Shown here in pieces: positions 42,927 through 53,067 of a DNA stretch of 64,000 bases. The position numbers and the translations under genes were made by a program. The DNA lies in the NCBI RefSeq assembly GCF_004328705.1, contig NZ_CP035319.1, forward strand, positions 1,116,001-1,180,000, given 5' to 3'. How positions within the stretch are numbered: position 1 is the first letter of the stretch; each line of letters begins with the position of its first letter. The notes beneath the pieces were generated by a model. It was given only the letters and a program-made list of their open reading frames with translations, was not told where the DNA came from and ran no database searches. The DNA is from Rhodococcus sp. ABRD24 (GTDB taxonomy: Bacteria; Actinomycetota; Actinomycetes; Mycobacteriales; Mycobacteriaceae).

Positions 42927-44678
42927 ATGCAGGAACATCGTTATGACGTCGTCATCGTCGGCGCCGGCGGCGCAGGCATGCGCGCAGCCATCGAGGCCGG
43001 GCCCCGCGCCCGCACCGCGGTCCTGACCAAGCTGTACCCCACGCGCAGCCACACCGGTGCCGCGCAGGGTGGTATGTGCGCCGCGCTGGCCAACGTCGAG
43101 GAAGACAACTGGGAGTGGCACACCTTCGACACCGTCAAGGGTGGCGACTACCTCGCTGACCAGGACGCCGTCGAGATCATGGCCAAGGAAGCCATCGACG
43201 CGGTGCTCGACCTCGAGAAGATGGGTCTCCCCTTCAACCGCACGCCCGAGGGGAAGATCGACCAGCGTCGTTTCGGTGGTCACACCCGCGATCACGGCAA
43301 GGCTCCGGTTCGCCGGGCCTGCTACGCCGCGGACCGTACCGGCCACATGATCCTGCAGACGCTTTACCAGAACTGCGTCAAGCACGACGTCGAGTTCTTC
43401 AACGAGTTCTACGCGCTCGATATCGCAATGACGGAGACCCCTGAGGGTCCCGTCGCGACCGGTGTCATCGCCTACGAACTGTCCACCGGCGAGATCCACG
43501 TCTTCCACGCCAAGTCGATCGTGTTCGCCACCGGTGGCTCGGGCCGCATGTACAAGACGACGTCCAATGCACACACCCTCACCGGTGACGGCATGGGCAT
43601 CATCTTCCGCAAGGGCCTGCCGCTCGAGGACATGGAGTTCCACCAGTTCCATCCGACGGGCCTGGCCGGACTCGGCATCCTCATCTCCGAGGCCGTCCGC
43701 GGCGAGGGCGGCATCCTCCGTAACGCCGACGGCGAACGGTTCATGGAGCGTTACGCCCCCACCATCAAGGACCTCGCGCCGCGCGACATCGTCGCCCGCT
43801 CGATGGTGCTCGAGGTGCTCGAGGGTCGCGGCGCCGGCCCGAACAAGGATTACGTCTACATCGACGTCACGCACCTCGGCGAGGACGTGCTCGAGGAGAA
43901 GCTCCCCGACATCACCGAGTTCGCGCGCACCTACCTGGGCGTCGACCCGGTCACCGAGCTCGTCCCGGTGTACCCGACCTGCCACTACGTCATGGGCGGT
44001 ATCCCCACCAAGATCCGCGGTGAGGTGCTGCGCAACAACGAGGACATCGTCCCCGGCCTGTACGCCGCCGGCGAGTGCGCGTGCGTGTCGGTGCACGGCG
44101 CGAACCGTCTGGGCACCAACTCGCTGCTCGACATCAACGTCTTCGGCCGCCGCGCCGGCATTGCCGCCGCAGAGCACGCCGAGAACAGCGACTTCGTGCC
44201 GCTGCCGGAGAACCCGGCGAAGATGGTCGAGGACTGGCTCCAGGTCATCCTGTCCGACCACGGCCACGAGCGCGTCGCGGACATCCGGACCGAACTGCAG
44301 CAGACCATGGACAACAATGCATCGGTGTTCCGCACCGAGACCACGCTGACCCAGGCGCTCAAGGATGTGCGTGCTCTCAAGGAGCGCTACAACCACATCA
44401 CGGTCCAGGACAAGGGCAAGCGCTACAACAGCGACCTGCTCGAGGCCGTCGAGCTCGGCTTCCTGCTCGAAATGGCCGAGGTCACCGTCGTCGGCGCACT
44501 CAACCGCAAGGAATCGCGTGGCGGCCACGCCCGCGAGGACTACCCGGACCGCAACGACGCCGAGTACATGCAGCACACCATGGCCTACAAGGTGGGCGAC
44601 GGTCTGCTCTCCGACATCCGTCTCGACTACAAGCCGGTGGTCCAGACCCGCTACGAGCCCATGGAGCGTAAGTACTGA
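42927..44678 (+). CDS. sdhA: Succinate dehydrogenase flavoprotein subunit
   Basis: A 583-residue FAD subunit that oxidises succinate to fumarate. It has VIVGAGGAGMRAAIE (dinucleotide site), the FAD-linking His in TRSHTGAAQGG, the GHTRDHGKAPVRR substrate region, the active-site Arg block ARDIVARSMVLEV-like segment (reads RDIVARSM), and VHGANRLGTNSLLDI. GGGGAG precedes the ATG. The end overlaps the sdhB start by one base (TGATG). Confidence 0.97.
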   Translation: MQEHRYDVVIVGAGGAGMRAAIEAGPRARTAVLTKLYPTRSHTGAAQGGMCAALANVEEDNWEWHTFDTVKGGDYLADQDAVEIMAKEAIDAVLDLEKMGLPFNRTPEGKIDQRRFGGHTRDHGKAPVRRACYAADRTGHMILQTLYQNCVKHDVEFFNEFYALDIAMTETPEGPVATGVIAYELSTGEIHVFHAKSIVFATGGSGRMYKTTSNAHTLTGDGMGIIFRKGLPLEDMEFHQFHPTGLAGLGILISEAVRGEGGILRNADGERFMERYAPTIKDLAPRDIVARSMVLEVLEGRGAGPNKDYVYIDVTHLGEDVLEEKLPDITEFARTYLGVDPVTELVPVYPTCHYVMGGIPTKIRGEVLRNNEDIVPGLYAAGECACVSVHGANRLGTNSLLDINVFGRRAGIAAAEHAENSDFVPLPENPAKMVEDWLQVILSDHGHERVADIRTELQQTMDNNASVFRTETTLTQALKDVRALKERYNHITVQDKGKRYNSDLLEAVELGFLLEMAEVTVVGALNRKESRGGHAREDYPDRNDAEYMQHTMAYKVGDGLLSDIRLDYKPVVQTRYEPMERKY

Positions 44679-45454
44679 TGTCCGCACCTGTCATGGACAA
44701 GGACGCACCCGCGCTGCCGCCCGTGCCTGAGGGCGCCGTCATGGTCACCCTCAAGATCGCCCGGTTCAACCCCGAGGACGGCGAGGGCCAGCACTGGGAG
44801 AGCTTCCAGGTCCCCACTCTGCCGACCGACCGTCTGCTGAACCTGCTGCTGTACGTGAAGGGCTATCTGGACGGCACCCTGACGTTCCGTCGCTCCTGCG
44901 CGCACGGCGTGTGTGGCAGCGACGCGATGCGGATCAACGGCGTCAACCGTCTGGCCTGCAAGGTCCTGATGCGCGACATGCTGCCCAAGGACGGCCGGCC
45001 GATCACCATCACCGTCGAGCCCATCAAGGGTCTGCCGGTGGAGAAGGATCTGCTCGTCGACATGGAGCCCTTCTTCGACGCTTTCCGCGCCGTGAAGCCG
45101 TTCCTCATGACCTCGGGCAACGAGCCGACCCGCGAGCGCATCCAGTCGCAGGCGGACCGGGCCCGCTTCGACGACACCACCAAGTGCATCCTGTGTGCCT
45201 GCTGCACCACGTCGTGCCCGGTGTACTGGAGCGATGGCAGCTACTTCGGCCCGGCCGCGATCGTGAACGCGCACCGCTTCATCTTCGACAGCCGTGACGA
45301 GGGCGCCGCCGAGCGTCTCGACATCCTGAACGACAAGGAAGGCGTGTGGCGCTGCCGCACGACCTTCAACTGCACCGAAGCATGCCCCCGTGGCATCCAG
45401 GTGACGAAGGCGATCCAGGAAGTCAAGCGCGCGCTGCTCTTCGCCCGCAAGTGA
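44678..45454 (+). CDS. sdhB: Succinate dehydrogenase iron-sulfur subunit
   Basis: A 258-residue subunit with three Fe-S clusters. The [2Fe-2S] ligands lie in RRSCAHGVCGSDAM plus a later Cys (NRLACKVL), the [4Fe-4S] ligands in CILCACCTTSCP, and the [3Fe-4S] ligands in CRTTFNCTEACP. It passes electrons from SdhA to the quinone site. It ends the operon and is followed 26 nt later by a strong hairpin. Confidence 0.97.
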   Translation: MSAPVMDKDAPALPPVPEGAVMVTLKIARFNPEDGEGQHWESFQVPTLPTDRLLNLLLYVKGYLDGTLTFRRSCAHGVCGSDAMRINGVNRLACKVLMRDMLPKDGRPITITVEPIKGLPVEKDLLVDMEPFFDAFRAVKPFLMTSGNEPTRERIQSQADRARFDDTTKCILCACCTTSCPVYWSDGSYFGPAAIVNAHRFIFDSRDEGAAERLDILNDKEGVWRCRTTFNCTEACPRGIQVTKAIQEVKRALLFARK

Positions 45455-45480
45455 TGTTCCCGTAGCACTCTGCTCAACCT

Positions 45481-45539
45481 CGTTTTGCGCACTTGTCGCT
45501 GTTCCCGGTGTTTCCGGGGCGCGACAGGTGCGCAAAACG
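45481..45539 (+). terminator. 19-bp stem with nested hairpin, sdh operon terminator
   Basis: The arms at 45481-45499 and 45521-45539 match over 19 bp with one position that can form a G-U pair. The loop itself contains a CCCGG/CCGGG mini-stem. It lies 26 nt after the sdhB stop. There is no U-run after it on the plus strand. The ends read CGTTTTGCGCAC/GTGCGCAAAACG, giving an A/T tract at each foot of the stem. Confidence 0.75.
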
Positions 45540-45635
45540 CGTATCAGGGGCAGGTCATGTGAGGGTGCCGCGACACGCCCGTGACCAGTCTCACCGCGAC
45601 ACTCAGGGACACCTTCCCTACCCTGGACTGTCGTA

Positions 45636-47000
45636 ATGACTGCTCTCGACAAGACTGTGCTCGACAGGACTGTGCTCGACAGGACTGTGCGACGGCGCAT
45701 TCTGCTGACTGCCACGGCCGCCGCGTTCGCCTTCGGTGCCGCGGCTGCTCCGGCAGCTGCGCTCCCCGCAGCGGCCCAGCCACCGCCGGCGGTCGATGCC
45801 GGTGTCGCGCCCACCACCACTCCCCCGTTCAGCACCCCGAGCACCGACAGCTGCCCGCACCGCGCGTCGCCGCCCCCGGCGATCGACTTGTCCGAGGTGC
45901 CGCGCCCCGGAGAGACGGCGCCGGCGCCGGTCCCGGTGCCGGACAGCCCCGTCGGCGGCGACGCGCTCGGCGGCTGTGGCATCGTCACCGCCCCGGGTAC
46001 ACCGCCGCTACCTGCCGAGATCTCCGCGACCGGCTGGCTTGTCTCCGACCTCGACACCGGCCAGGTCCTCGCCGCGAAGGACCCGCACGGCCGCTACCGG
46101 CCCGCCAGCACGATCAAGGTGCTGCTCGCGCTCGTGGCGCTGGACGAACTCGACCTGAACACGACGATCGTGGCAGACACCGCGGCAGCGTCCGTCGAGG
46201 GCAGTTCCGCCGGTCTGGGTGTCGGTGGCACATATACCAACCTGCAACTGATGCAGGGCCTCGTGATGCGGTCCGGCAACGACGCCGCCGAGGCGCTCGC
46301 ACAGCAACTCGGGGGCGTCGAGGCCACGGTTGCCAAGATGAACGCGATGGCGCAGACCCTCGGCGCACTGGACACTCGGACGGCGTCTGTCTCGGGGCTG
46401 GACGGCCCCGGCATGTCGACCTCCCCCTACGACCTCGCGCTGGTCTTTCGCGCGGCGATGCAGAACCCGACATTCGCTCAGCTGATCTCGACGGAGTCGA
46501 TGATGTTCCCGGGTCACCCGGCAGACCCCACCGTGCCCGACAGCAAGCCGGTCGAGCCCTACCCGATCTACAACGACAACCTGCTGCTCGCAAACTATGC
46601 GGGCGCGCTCGGCGGTAAGACCGGCTACACCGACGATGCCCGCCAGACGTTCGTCGGTGGCGCCGACCGGGACGGCCGCCAGCTCGCAGTGACGCTCATG
46701 GCCGCGGACGTCCTGCCGATCCGGCCGTGGGAACAGGCCGCACGCCTGCTCGACTACGGCTACGCACTCGATCCCACGGCGTCGGTGGGGACGCTGGTCG
46801 ATCCAGTTCCGGTGTCCGGCGGGCCGGCCGTCCTGGTCGCCGGCCCCGATACCCACGGACCGGGAGGAATGGACCTGGCATCGGGCTCGGACCTGCCCAA
46901 CAAGGACCTGGCCGGCCGCGTCGCGGTGGGTGTCGTCGGCTCCGGTGTGGTCGTGGGGCTGCTCGGCTGGGCCCGTGCACTGGTCCGACGGCGCCGCTGA
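45636..47000 (+). CDS. dacB1: D-alanyl-D-alanine carboxypeptidase (penicillin-binding protein, DacB1-like)
   Basis: A 454-residue exported PBP of the S11 family that trims the terminal D-Ala of peptidoglycan stem peptides. The motifs are RPASTIK (SxxK), RSGND (SxN) and GGKTGYT (KTG). A hydrophobic signal segment lies at about 21-47, a Pro/Ala-rich stretch follows, and the C-terminus has a membrane anchor (VAVGVVGSGVVVGLLGWA) ending in RRRR. The first codons contain three 15-bp tandem repeats encoding LDKTV-LDRTV-LDRTV, so the translated start could be the ATG at 45636 or one of the GTG codons inside the repeats. M. tuberculosis Rv3330 has the same place. Confidence 0.92.
   Translation: MTALDKTVLDRTVLDRTVRRRILLTATAAAFAFGAAAAPAAALPAAAQPPPAVDAGVAPTTTPPFSTPSTDSCPHRASPPPAIDLSEVPRPGETAPAPVPVPDSPVGGDALGGCGIVTAPGTPPLPAEISATGWLVSDLDTGQVLAAKDPHGRYRPASTIKVLLALVALDELDLNTTIVADTAAASVEGSSAGLGVGGTYTNLQLMQGLVMRSGNDAAEALAQQLGGVEATVAKMNAMAQTLGALDTRTASVSGLDGPGMSTSPYDLALVFRAAMQNPTFAQLISTESMMFPGHPADPTVPDSKPVEPYPIYNDNLLLANYAGALGGKTGYTDDARQTFVGGADRDGRQLAVTLMAADVLPIRPWEQAARLLDYGYALDPTASVGTLVDPVPVSGGPAVLVAGPDTHGPGGMDLASGSDLPNKDLAGRVAVGVVGSGVVVGLLGWARALVRRRR
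45645..45689 (+). repeat. Three tandem 15-bp repeats at the 5' end of dacB1
   Basis: Units 45645-45659, 45660-45674 and 45675-45689 differ by a single base (AAG/AGG) and are in phase with the reading frame. Each adds five residues before the signal segment. Copy number could vary without breaking the frame. Confidence 0.85.
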
Positions 47001-47006
47001 CGCCCG

Positions 47007-48032
47007 TCAGTCGCCGCGCCGCTTCCACAGCCCGGCGAGGCCGATCGCGGCCAGTGCGCCGGCTCCGGCCAGTGCGAGGGCCTCACGCACCGACGGGGTT
47101 CGTCGTACCTCCACCCGCGGCCGGATGACCGCCGAGTCCGGTGGCGGCACATGCGCGTTGGCGAGGTTCTCGTGCGCCGTCGCCGCCCACGCCGTGACGA
47201 ACAGCAGCAGCCGGGCCGTCAGATAACTGAACACCAGCAGACCGATGATGGGGCCGAATGCCACACCGGCCGGCCCGCGGCTGACCACCGCCAGGTAGAT
47301 CGCGCCGACCTGCCGGAAGATCTCGAACACGATTGCCGCGGCCAGTGCGGCCCGAGCCGCACTGCGCAGCGTCACTGGTTCCCGCGGCAGACGCGCGATC
47401 ACCCAGGTGAACACCGCCCAGGTTGCGAGCAGGCCGACGGCGAACGACACGATTCGCACGAGGACCCCGATTCCGGTCACATTCTCCGCGCCGAGCCATT
47501 CGATCACGCGGGTCGCGACCGGTCCGTTGCTGAGCGCCGACAATCCGAACGAGACCACCAGGGCCAGGCCCAGGCCGAGTAGCGCGACGAAGTCTCTCAG
47601 CTTGGTCATGATCATCCCGCGCGGCTCGCGGGTGGTCTCCCACATCGCCGTCAGTGCGTCGCGCACATTCGCAATCCACCCGAGCCCCGCGTATGCGGCG
47701 CCGAGCAGACCCAGCACACCGACGCTGGTACGGGCGTTGATCGCGGAGTCGATCAGATCATTGATCGTCTCACCCAGCCCGCCGGGGATGTTCTGGCTCA
47801 CCTGGTACTGAATCTCGGTGAGCCACTCGGGATGACCGGCGAGGAGGAAGCCCCCGACTGCGAACGCGACCATCAGCAGCGGCACCAGCGCCAGCACCGT
47901 GAAGTAGGTGATCCCGGCGGCGTAATAGTCGCCCTTCTGCTGCTGATAGCGCCCACCCGCCCGGATCAGGTGATCGAGCCACGGCCGCGCGGCTCGCTGC
48001 CTGTCGAGAAAGCTCGGCGCGTCGTCCGCCAT
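47007..48032 (-). CDS. YihY/BrkB-family inner membrane protein
   Basis: A 341-residue membrane protein of the YihY (formerly 'RNase BN') family. It has the AAGITYFTVLALVPLLMVAFAVGGF first helix, a long second domain with five more helices, and the conserved GPIIGLLVFSYLTARLLLFVTAWAAT segment. The family's function is unknown; the old RNase BN label is wrong. The C-terminal part adds another hydrophobic segment (LALAGAGALAAIGLAGLW). It lies 8 nt after trpS on the same strand, matching Rv3335c-Rv3336c. Confidence 0.9.
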   Translation of the reverse strand: MADDAPSFLDRQRAARPWLDHLIRAGGRYQQQKGDYYAAGITYFTVLALVPLLMVAFAVGGFLLAGHPEWLTEIQYQVSQNIPGGLGETINDLIDSAINARTSVGVLGLLGAAYAGLGWIANVRDALTAMWETTREPRGMIMTKLRDFVALLGLGLALVVSFGLSALSNGPVATRVIEWLGAENVTGIGVLVRIVSFAVGLLATWAVFTWVIARLPREPVTLRSAARAALAAAIVFEIFRQVGAIYLAVVSRGPAGVAFGPIIGLLVFSYLTARLLLFVTAWAATAHENLANAHVPPPDSAVIRPRVEVRRTPSVREALALAGAGALAAIGLAGLWKRRGD

Positions 48033-48040
48033 GTGTGGAT

Positions 48041-49952
<1,912 letters not shown>

Positions 49953-49959
49953 GCGAAGA

Positions 49960-49965
49960 ACCGTA
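49960..49965 (-). promoter_or_regulatory. -10 box of a leaderless promoter for xth
   Basis: TACGGT on the minus strand, 7 nt before the GTG at 49952, fits the TANNNT consensus. It decides between the two possible starts. Confidence 0.4.
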
Positions 49966-49989
49966 GCCGACGGAAGGGACACGGGGCCG

Positions 49990-51189
49990 TCACCGGCGAG
50001 CCGTCACCACCGCTACGGCGAAGATCCCTGCACCAGCGACAGCGAGAACCGCTCCCACCAGGGCGGGTGCGGTGTAGCCGAATCCGGCAGCGATGACGAC
50101 GCCGCCGATCCACGCTCCGAACGCATTGGCGAGGTTGAAAGCCGCATGGTTCAGCGAGGCCGCGAGGGTTTGGGCGTCCGCCGCGACGTCCATCAACCGG
50201 GTCTGCAGGCCCGGGCCCAGCGCCGCGCCGGCCACACCGACCAGAAAGAGCACGACCAGCGCCGTGTAGGGGTTGTGTGCGGCTGCGGCGAACAGGGCGA
50301 GCAGCACCGCGAGTGCGCACATCGCCGCGAACGGCCCCCTGGTGGGGGCCAGGTCCGCCAGGCGGCCACCGACGACGTTGCCGAGCACGAGACCGACTCC
50401 GTAGATCATGAGAGCGATCGGCACGAGCGCTTTCGGGAGCCCCGCCACGTCGGTCAGGGTCGTGCTCACGTACGTGTAGACGGCGAATGTACCGCCGCAG
50501 CCCACCGCGGCAACCGCCAGCGTCAACCACACCTGGCCGCGCCGCAGGGCGCCGAGCTCGACGACCGGACTGGTGACGCGGATGTCCCGCAGCGGTGGCA
50601 CCCACGCCGAGATCGCGAGCACGGTCACCGCAGCGATCGCCGCGACGAGTGCGAACGCGCTGCGCCATCCCAGGCCCTGTCCGATCCATGCCGCCGCGGG
50701 CACGCCCAGGACGTTGGCGATCGACAGCCCCATCAGCACCGAGGCAACCGCCTTGGCGCGGTGACCGCGCTCTGCGAGGTGCGCGGCCACCAGCGATGCG
50801 ACACCGAAGTAGGCGCCGTGCGGCAGTCCGGCGACGAACCGCGCGAGCATCAGGGCCTCGTAGTTCGGGGCAAGCACGGTGATGCCGTTCCCGACGGCGA
50901 AGGCGACCATCAGCGCGATCAACAGCCTCTTGCGGGGCATGCGTGCCGCGAGGGCGGCGATGAGCGGCGCGCCCACCACCACGCCGAGTGCGTACGCAGT
51001 GATGACGTGCCCGGCCGTCGGCTCGCTGACGCCCGTCCCAGCCGCGATCTCGGGCAGCAGGCCCATCGCGACGAACTCGGTGGTGCCGATGCCGAAGCCA
51101 CCCATCGCGAGCGCGAACGTCGCCCGGCGACGCGCCGCCGACGACAGATGTGTGCCCGTAACCACCGGGGCGGGGGCCGAGACCGTCAC
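49990..51189 (-). CDS. MFS transporter (DHA1/AraJ-like drug or sugar efflux)
   Basis: A 399-residue major-facilitator protein with 12 predicted helices. It has the GFGIGTTEFVAMGLLPEIA first helix, the RMPRKR loop 2-3 basic motif, and VLGVPAAAWIGQGLGWR (the efflux-specific motif C-like region). The best family match by pattern is the DHA1 group that includes AraJ, SotB and chloramphenicol exporters. The substrate cannot be told. The gene ends 7 nt before the open frame upstream of xth. The icd terminator lies just 5' of it. Confidence 0.88.
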   Translation of the reverse strand: MTVSAPAPVVTGTHLSSAARRRATFALAMGGFGIGTTEFVAMGLLPEIAAGTGVSEPTAGHVITAYALGVVVGAPLIAALAARMPRKRLLIALMVAFAVGNGITVLAPNYEALMLARFVAGLPHGAYFGVASLVAAHLAERGHRAKAVASVLMGLSIANVLGVPAAAWIGQGLGWRSAFALVAAIAAVTVLAISAWVPPLRDIRVTSPVVELGALRRGQVWLTLAVAAVGCGGTFAVYTYVSTTLTDVAGLPKALVPIALMIYGVGLVLGNVVGGRLADLAPTRGPFAAMCALAVLLALFAAAAHNPYTALVVLFLVGVAGAALGPGLQTRLMDVAADAQTLAASLNHAAFNLANAFGAWIGGVVIAAGFGYTAPALVGAVLAVAGAGIFAVAVVTARR

Positions 51190-51230
51190 GAGACCATGCT
51201 TTCCATCGCGAGGACGTTAGTGAACAAAAG

Positions 51231-51267
51231 GAAACGGGACGTTCCCAGTAGGGGAACGTCCCGTTTC
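51231..51267 (-). terminator. 16-bp Rho-independent terminator of icd
   Basis: The arms at 51231-51246 and 51252-51267 are perfectly complementary over 16 bp with a 5-nt loop. On the minus strand the stem is followed by CTTTTG. It starts 18 nt after the icd stop, and is the most classical terminator in the window. Confidence 0.92.
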
Positions 51268-51285
51268 GGTGAAGGGGTTACGCGA

Positions 51286-52503
51286 TTACGCGCGGGCCTT
51301 CTGCAGATTCTCGTCGAGCGTACCGAGGAACTCCTCGGTGGTCTGCCAACCCTGGTCGGGTCCGATCAGCAGTGCGAGGTCCTTGGTCATCTGGCCGTTC
51401 TCGACGGTCTTGATGACGACATCCTCGAGCTGCTGCGCGAAGTCGATGACCTCGGGGGTGTTGTCGAGCTTGCCGCGGTGCTCGAGTCCCCGGGTCCACG
51501 CGAAGATGGACGCGATCGGGTTCGTCGAGGTGGGCTTGCCCTGCTGGTGCTGGCGGTAGTGGCGCGTGACGGTGCCGTGTGCGGCCTCCGCCTCGACCGT
51601 GCGGCCGTCCGGGGTCATCAGCACGGAGGTCATCAGACCCAGCGAGCCGTAACCCTGTGCGACGGTGTCCGACTGCACATCGCCGTCGTAGTTCTTGCAG
51701 GCCCAGACGTAGCCACCCTCCCACTTGAGCGAGGAGGCGACCATGTCGTCGATGAGGCGGTGCTCGTAGGTGAGGCCCGCAGCGTCGAACTCTGCCTTGA
51801 ACTCCTCCTCGTAGATCCGCTGGAACTCGTCCTTGAACATGCCGTCGTAGGCCTTGAGGATCGTGTTCTTGGTGGAGAGGTACACCGGGTAGTTCTGCTG
51901 CAAACCGTAGGCCAGCGACGCCCGCGCGAAGTCCTGGATGGACTTCTTGTAGTTGTACATACCCATGACGACGCCGCCGTCTTCGGGCATCTGGCACACC
52001 TCGTGCTGGATCGGCTCGGAGCCGTCCTCGGGGGTGTACGTGATGGTGACGGTGCCGGCGCCGGGGACCTTGAAGTCCGTGGCGCGGTACTGATCACCGA
52101 ACGCGTGACGGCCGACGATGACCGGCTTGGTCCAACCCGGGACCAGACGCGGAACATTCGAGATCAGAATCGGCGCGCGGAAGATGGTGCCGCCGAGGAT
52201 GTTGCGGATGGTGCCGTTCGGGGAACGCCACATCTTCTTCAGGCCGAATTCCTCGACCCGAGCCTCGTCGGGGGTGATCGTCGCGCACTTGACGCCGACG
52301 CCGTGCTCCTTGATTGCGTTCGCCGCATCGATCGTCACCTGGTCGTCGGTCGCATCGCGATGCTCGATCCCCAGGTCGTAGTACTCCAGATCGACATCCA
52401 GGTAAGGATGGATCAGCTTGTCTTTGATGAACTGCCAGATGATGCGAGTCATCTCGTCGCCGTCGAGTTCGACGACCTTGCCTTCGACCTTGATCTTGGA
52501 CAT
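51286..52503 (-). CDS. icd: NADP-dependent isocitrate dehydrogenase (homodimeric, eukaryote-like)
   Basis: A 405-residue enzyme of the TCA cycle converting isocitrate to 2-oxoglutarate and CO2. It is the short homodimeric type (M. tuberculosis Icd1), unlike the E. coli-type enzyme. Key blocks are [20 protein letters not shown], the [12 protein letters not shown] substrate loop, [14 protein letters not shown] (metal-binding Asp), and [15 protein letters not shown] (NADP site). The ATG at 52503 has AGGAGG 13 nt upstream. An AT-rich segment at about 52598-52614 is a plausible promoter on the minus strand. Confidence 0.97.
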   Translation of the reverse strand: MSKIKVEGKVVELDGDEMTRIIWQFIKDKLIHPYLDVDLEYYDLGIEHRDATDDQVTIDAANAIKEHGVGVKCATITPDEARVEEFGLKKMWRSPNGTIRNILGGTIFRAPILISNVPRLVPGWTKPVIVGRHAFGDQYRATDFKVPGAGTVTITYTPEDGSEPIQHEVCQMPEDGGVVMGMYNYKKSIQDFARASLAYGLQQNYPVYLSTKNTILKAYDGMFKDEFQRIYEEEFKAEFDAAGLTYEHRLIDDMVASSLKWEGGYVWACKNYDGDVQSDTVAQGYGSLGLMTSVLMTPDGRTVEAEAAHGTVTRHYRQHQQGKPTSTNPIASIFAWTRGLEHRGKLDNTPEVIDFAQQLEDVVIKTVENGQMTKDLALLIGPDQGWQTTEEFLGTLDENLQKARA

Positions 52504-52800
52504 GGGGGCTTCGCGTCCTCCTAGGAAGTTTCCCTGGTTCCGTTCCCTGGGTAATGCGGGTGTGCGGGCCACTTTGTGAGTGAGCCCGCCAACGGTTCAA
52601 TTATCAAACGTATACGGTCCGGGCCCCCGGGTGAGGGACGACCCAAACATGACGAGCGTACTGCTATCGCTCGCTGCCGCAACCGCGACCCCGGAACCGG
52701 AGACGCTACCTACCGGTAACTTTGCGGACTCCGAGACCCACGCGGACCCTTTCGCCGGAAATATCCGGTGCCCTGCTTTTCCCGCACCGGTATCTGCCGC
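52504..52800. other. Intergenic region between icd and the metY leader
   Basis: About 300 nt without a supported gene. Apart from the icd ribosome-binding region it contains a CGTATACG palindrome (52609-52616) next to an AT-rich stretch that may be the icd promoter. The rest is GC-rich and shows no coding pattern that I trust. Confidence 0.4.
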
Positions 52801-52806
52801 TAAGAT
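52801..52806 (+). promoter_or_regulatory. -10 box of the metY-metX leader transcript
   Basis: TAAGAT fits TANNNT, and 8 nt later the first base of the riboswitch P1 helix begins (52815). The transcript would therefore start exactly at the riboswitch. No convincing -35 box was found. Confidence 0.5.
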
Positions 52807-52814
52807 CACGGCAA

Positions 52815-52932
52815 GGTCATGAGTGTCAGCATCGAGCCCCGGCTTGCTGGCCGGCAACCCTCCAACCGCGGTGGGGTGCCCCGGGTGATGACCAGGTTTC
52901 CCGACGCAAGTCGGGTGACAAGCGCGGGTCCG
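52815..52932 (+). ncRNA. SAM-IV riboswitch
   Basis: The sequence shows the SAM-I-like core of actinobacterial SAM-IV elements. P1 is GGTCAT (52815-52820) with ATGACC (52888-52893). Between them are the GCTTGCTGGCCGGCAACCCTCC-type segment (in two parts, 52842-52863) and the GTGGGGTGCCCCGGGTG strand. A GCAA-capped hairpin (52900-52915, CCCGAC/GTCGGG) and the downstream GCGCGGGTC strand follow, the features that separate SAM-IV from SAM-I. It senses S-adenosylmethionine and lowers expression of methionine synthesis genes. A GGGTCC/GGACCC hairpin (52926-52945) shares bases with the 3' strand and may form the alternative structure. metY starts 135 nt downstream. Confidence 0.93.
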
Positions 52933-52978
52933 CTGGGACGGACCCACTGACCGGGCCATGCCCCACCGGAGGTTCATC

Positions 52979-52999
52979 ATGTGTTGTTGTCGCAGATAG
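52979..52999 (+). CDS. Six-codon cysteine-rich leader ORF (MCCCRR)
   Basis: The ORF reads ATG-TGT-TGT-TGT-CGC-AGA-TAG, so three consecutive Cys codons follow the start. It has a perfect ribosome-binding site (GGAGG, 52968-52972) with 6-nt spacing, stronger than that of metY. It lies between the SAM-IV riboswitch and metY. Polycysteine leader ORFs in mycobacteria act as cysteine-responsive attenuators of sulfur operons: when charged tRNA-Cys is scarce, ribosomes stall on the Cys codons and downstream expression rises. A comparable role for metY-metX is inferred. A GC-rich hairpin (53022-53034) follows the stop and could be the alternative structure. Confidence 0.75.
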   Translation: MCCCRR

Positions 53000-53067
53000 C
53001 CCAGATTCCCGGGCGCGCGCGCGGCGCTGCGCCGACACCACTTTCAGAACCTGGAGTTAGAGCACTC

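Noticed and set aside
42378..44687. A 769-residue minus-strand frame opposite sdhD and sdhA
   Set aside because: The plus strand encodes two complete SDH subunits with all cofactor motifs; the long antisense frame is a codon-bias artefact.
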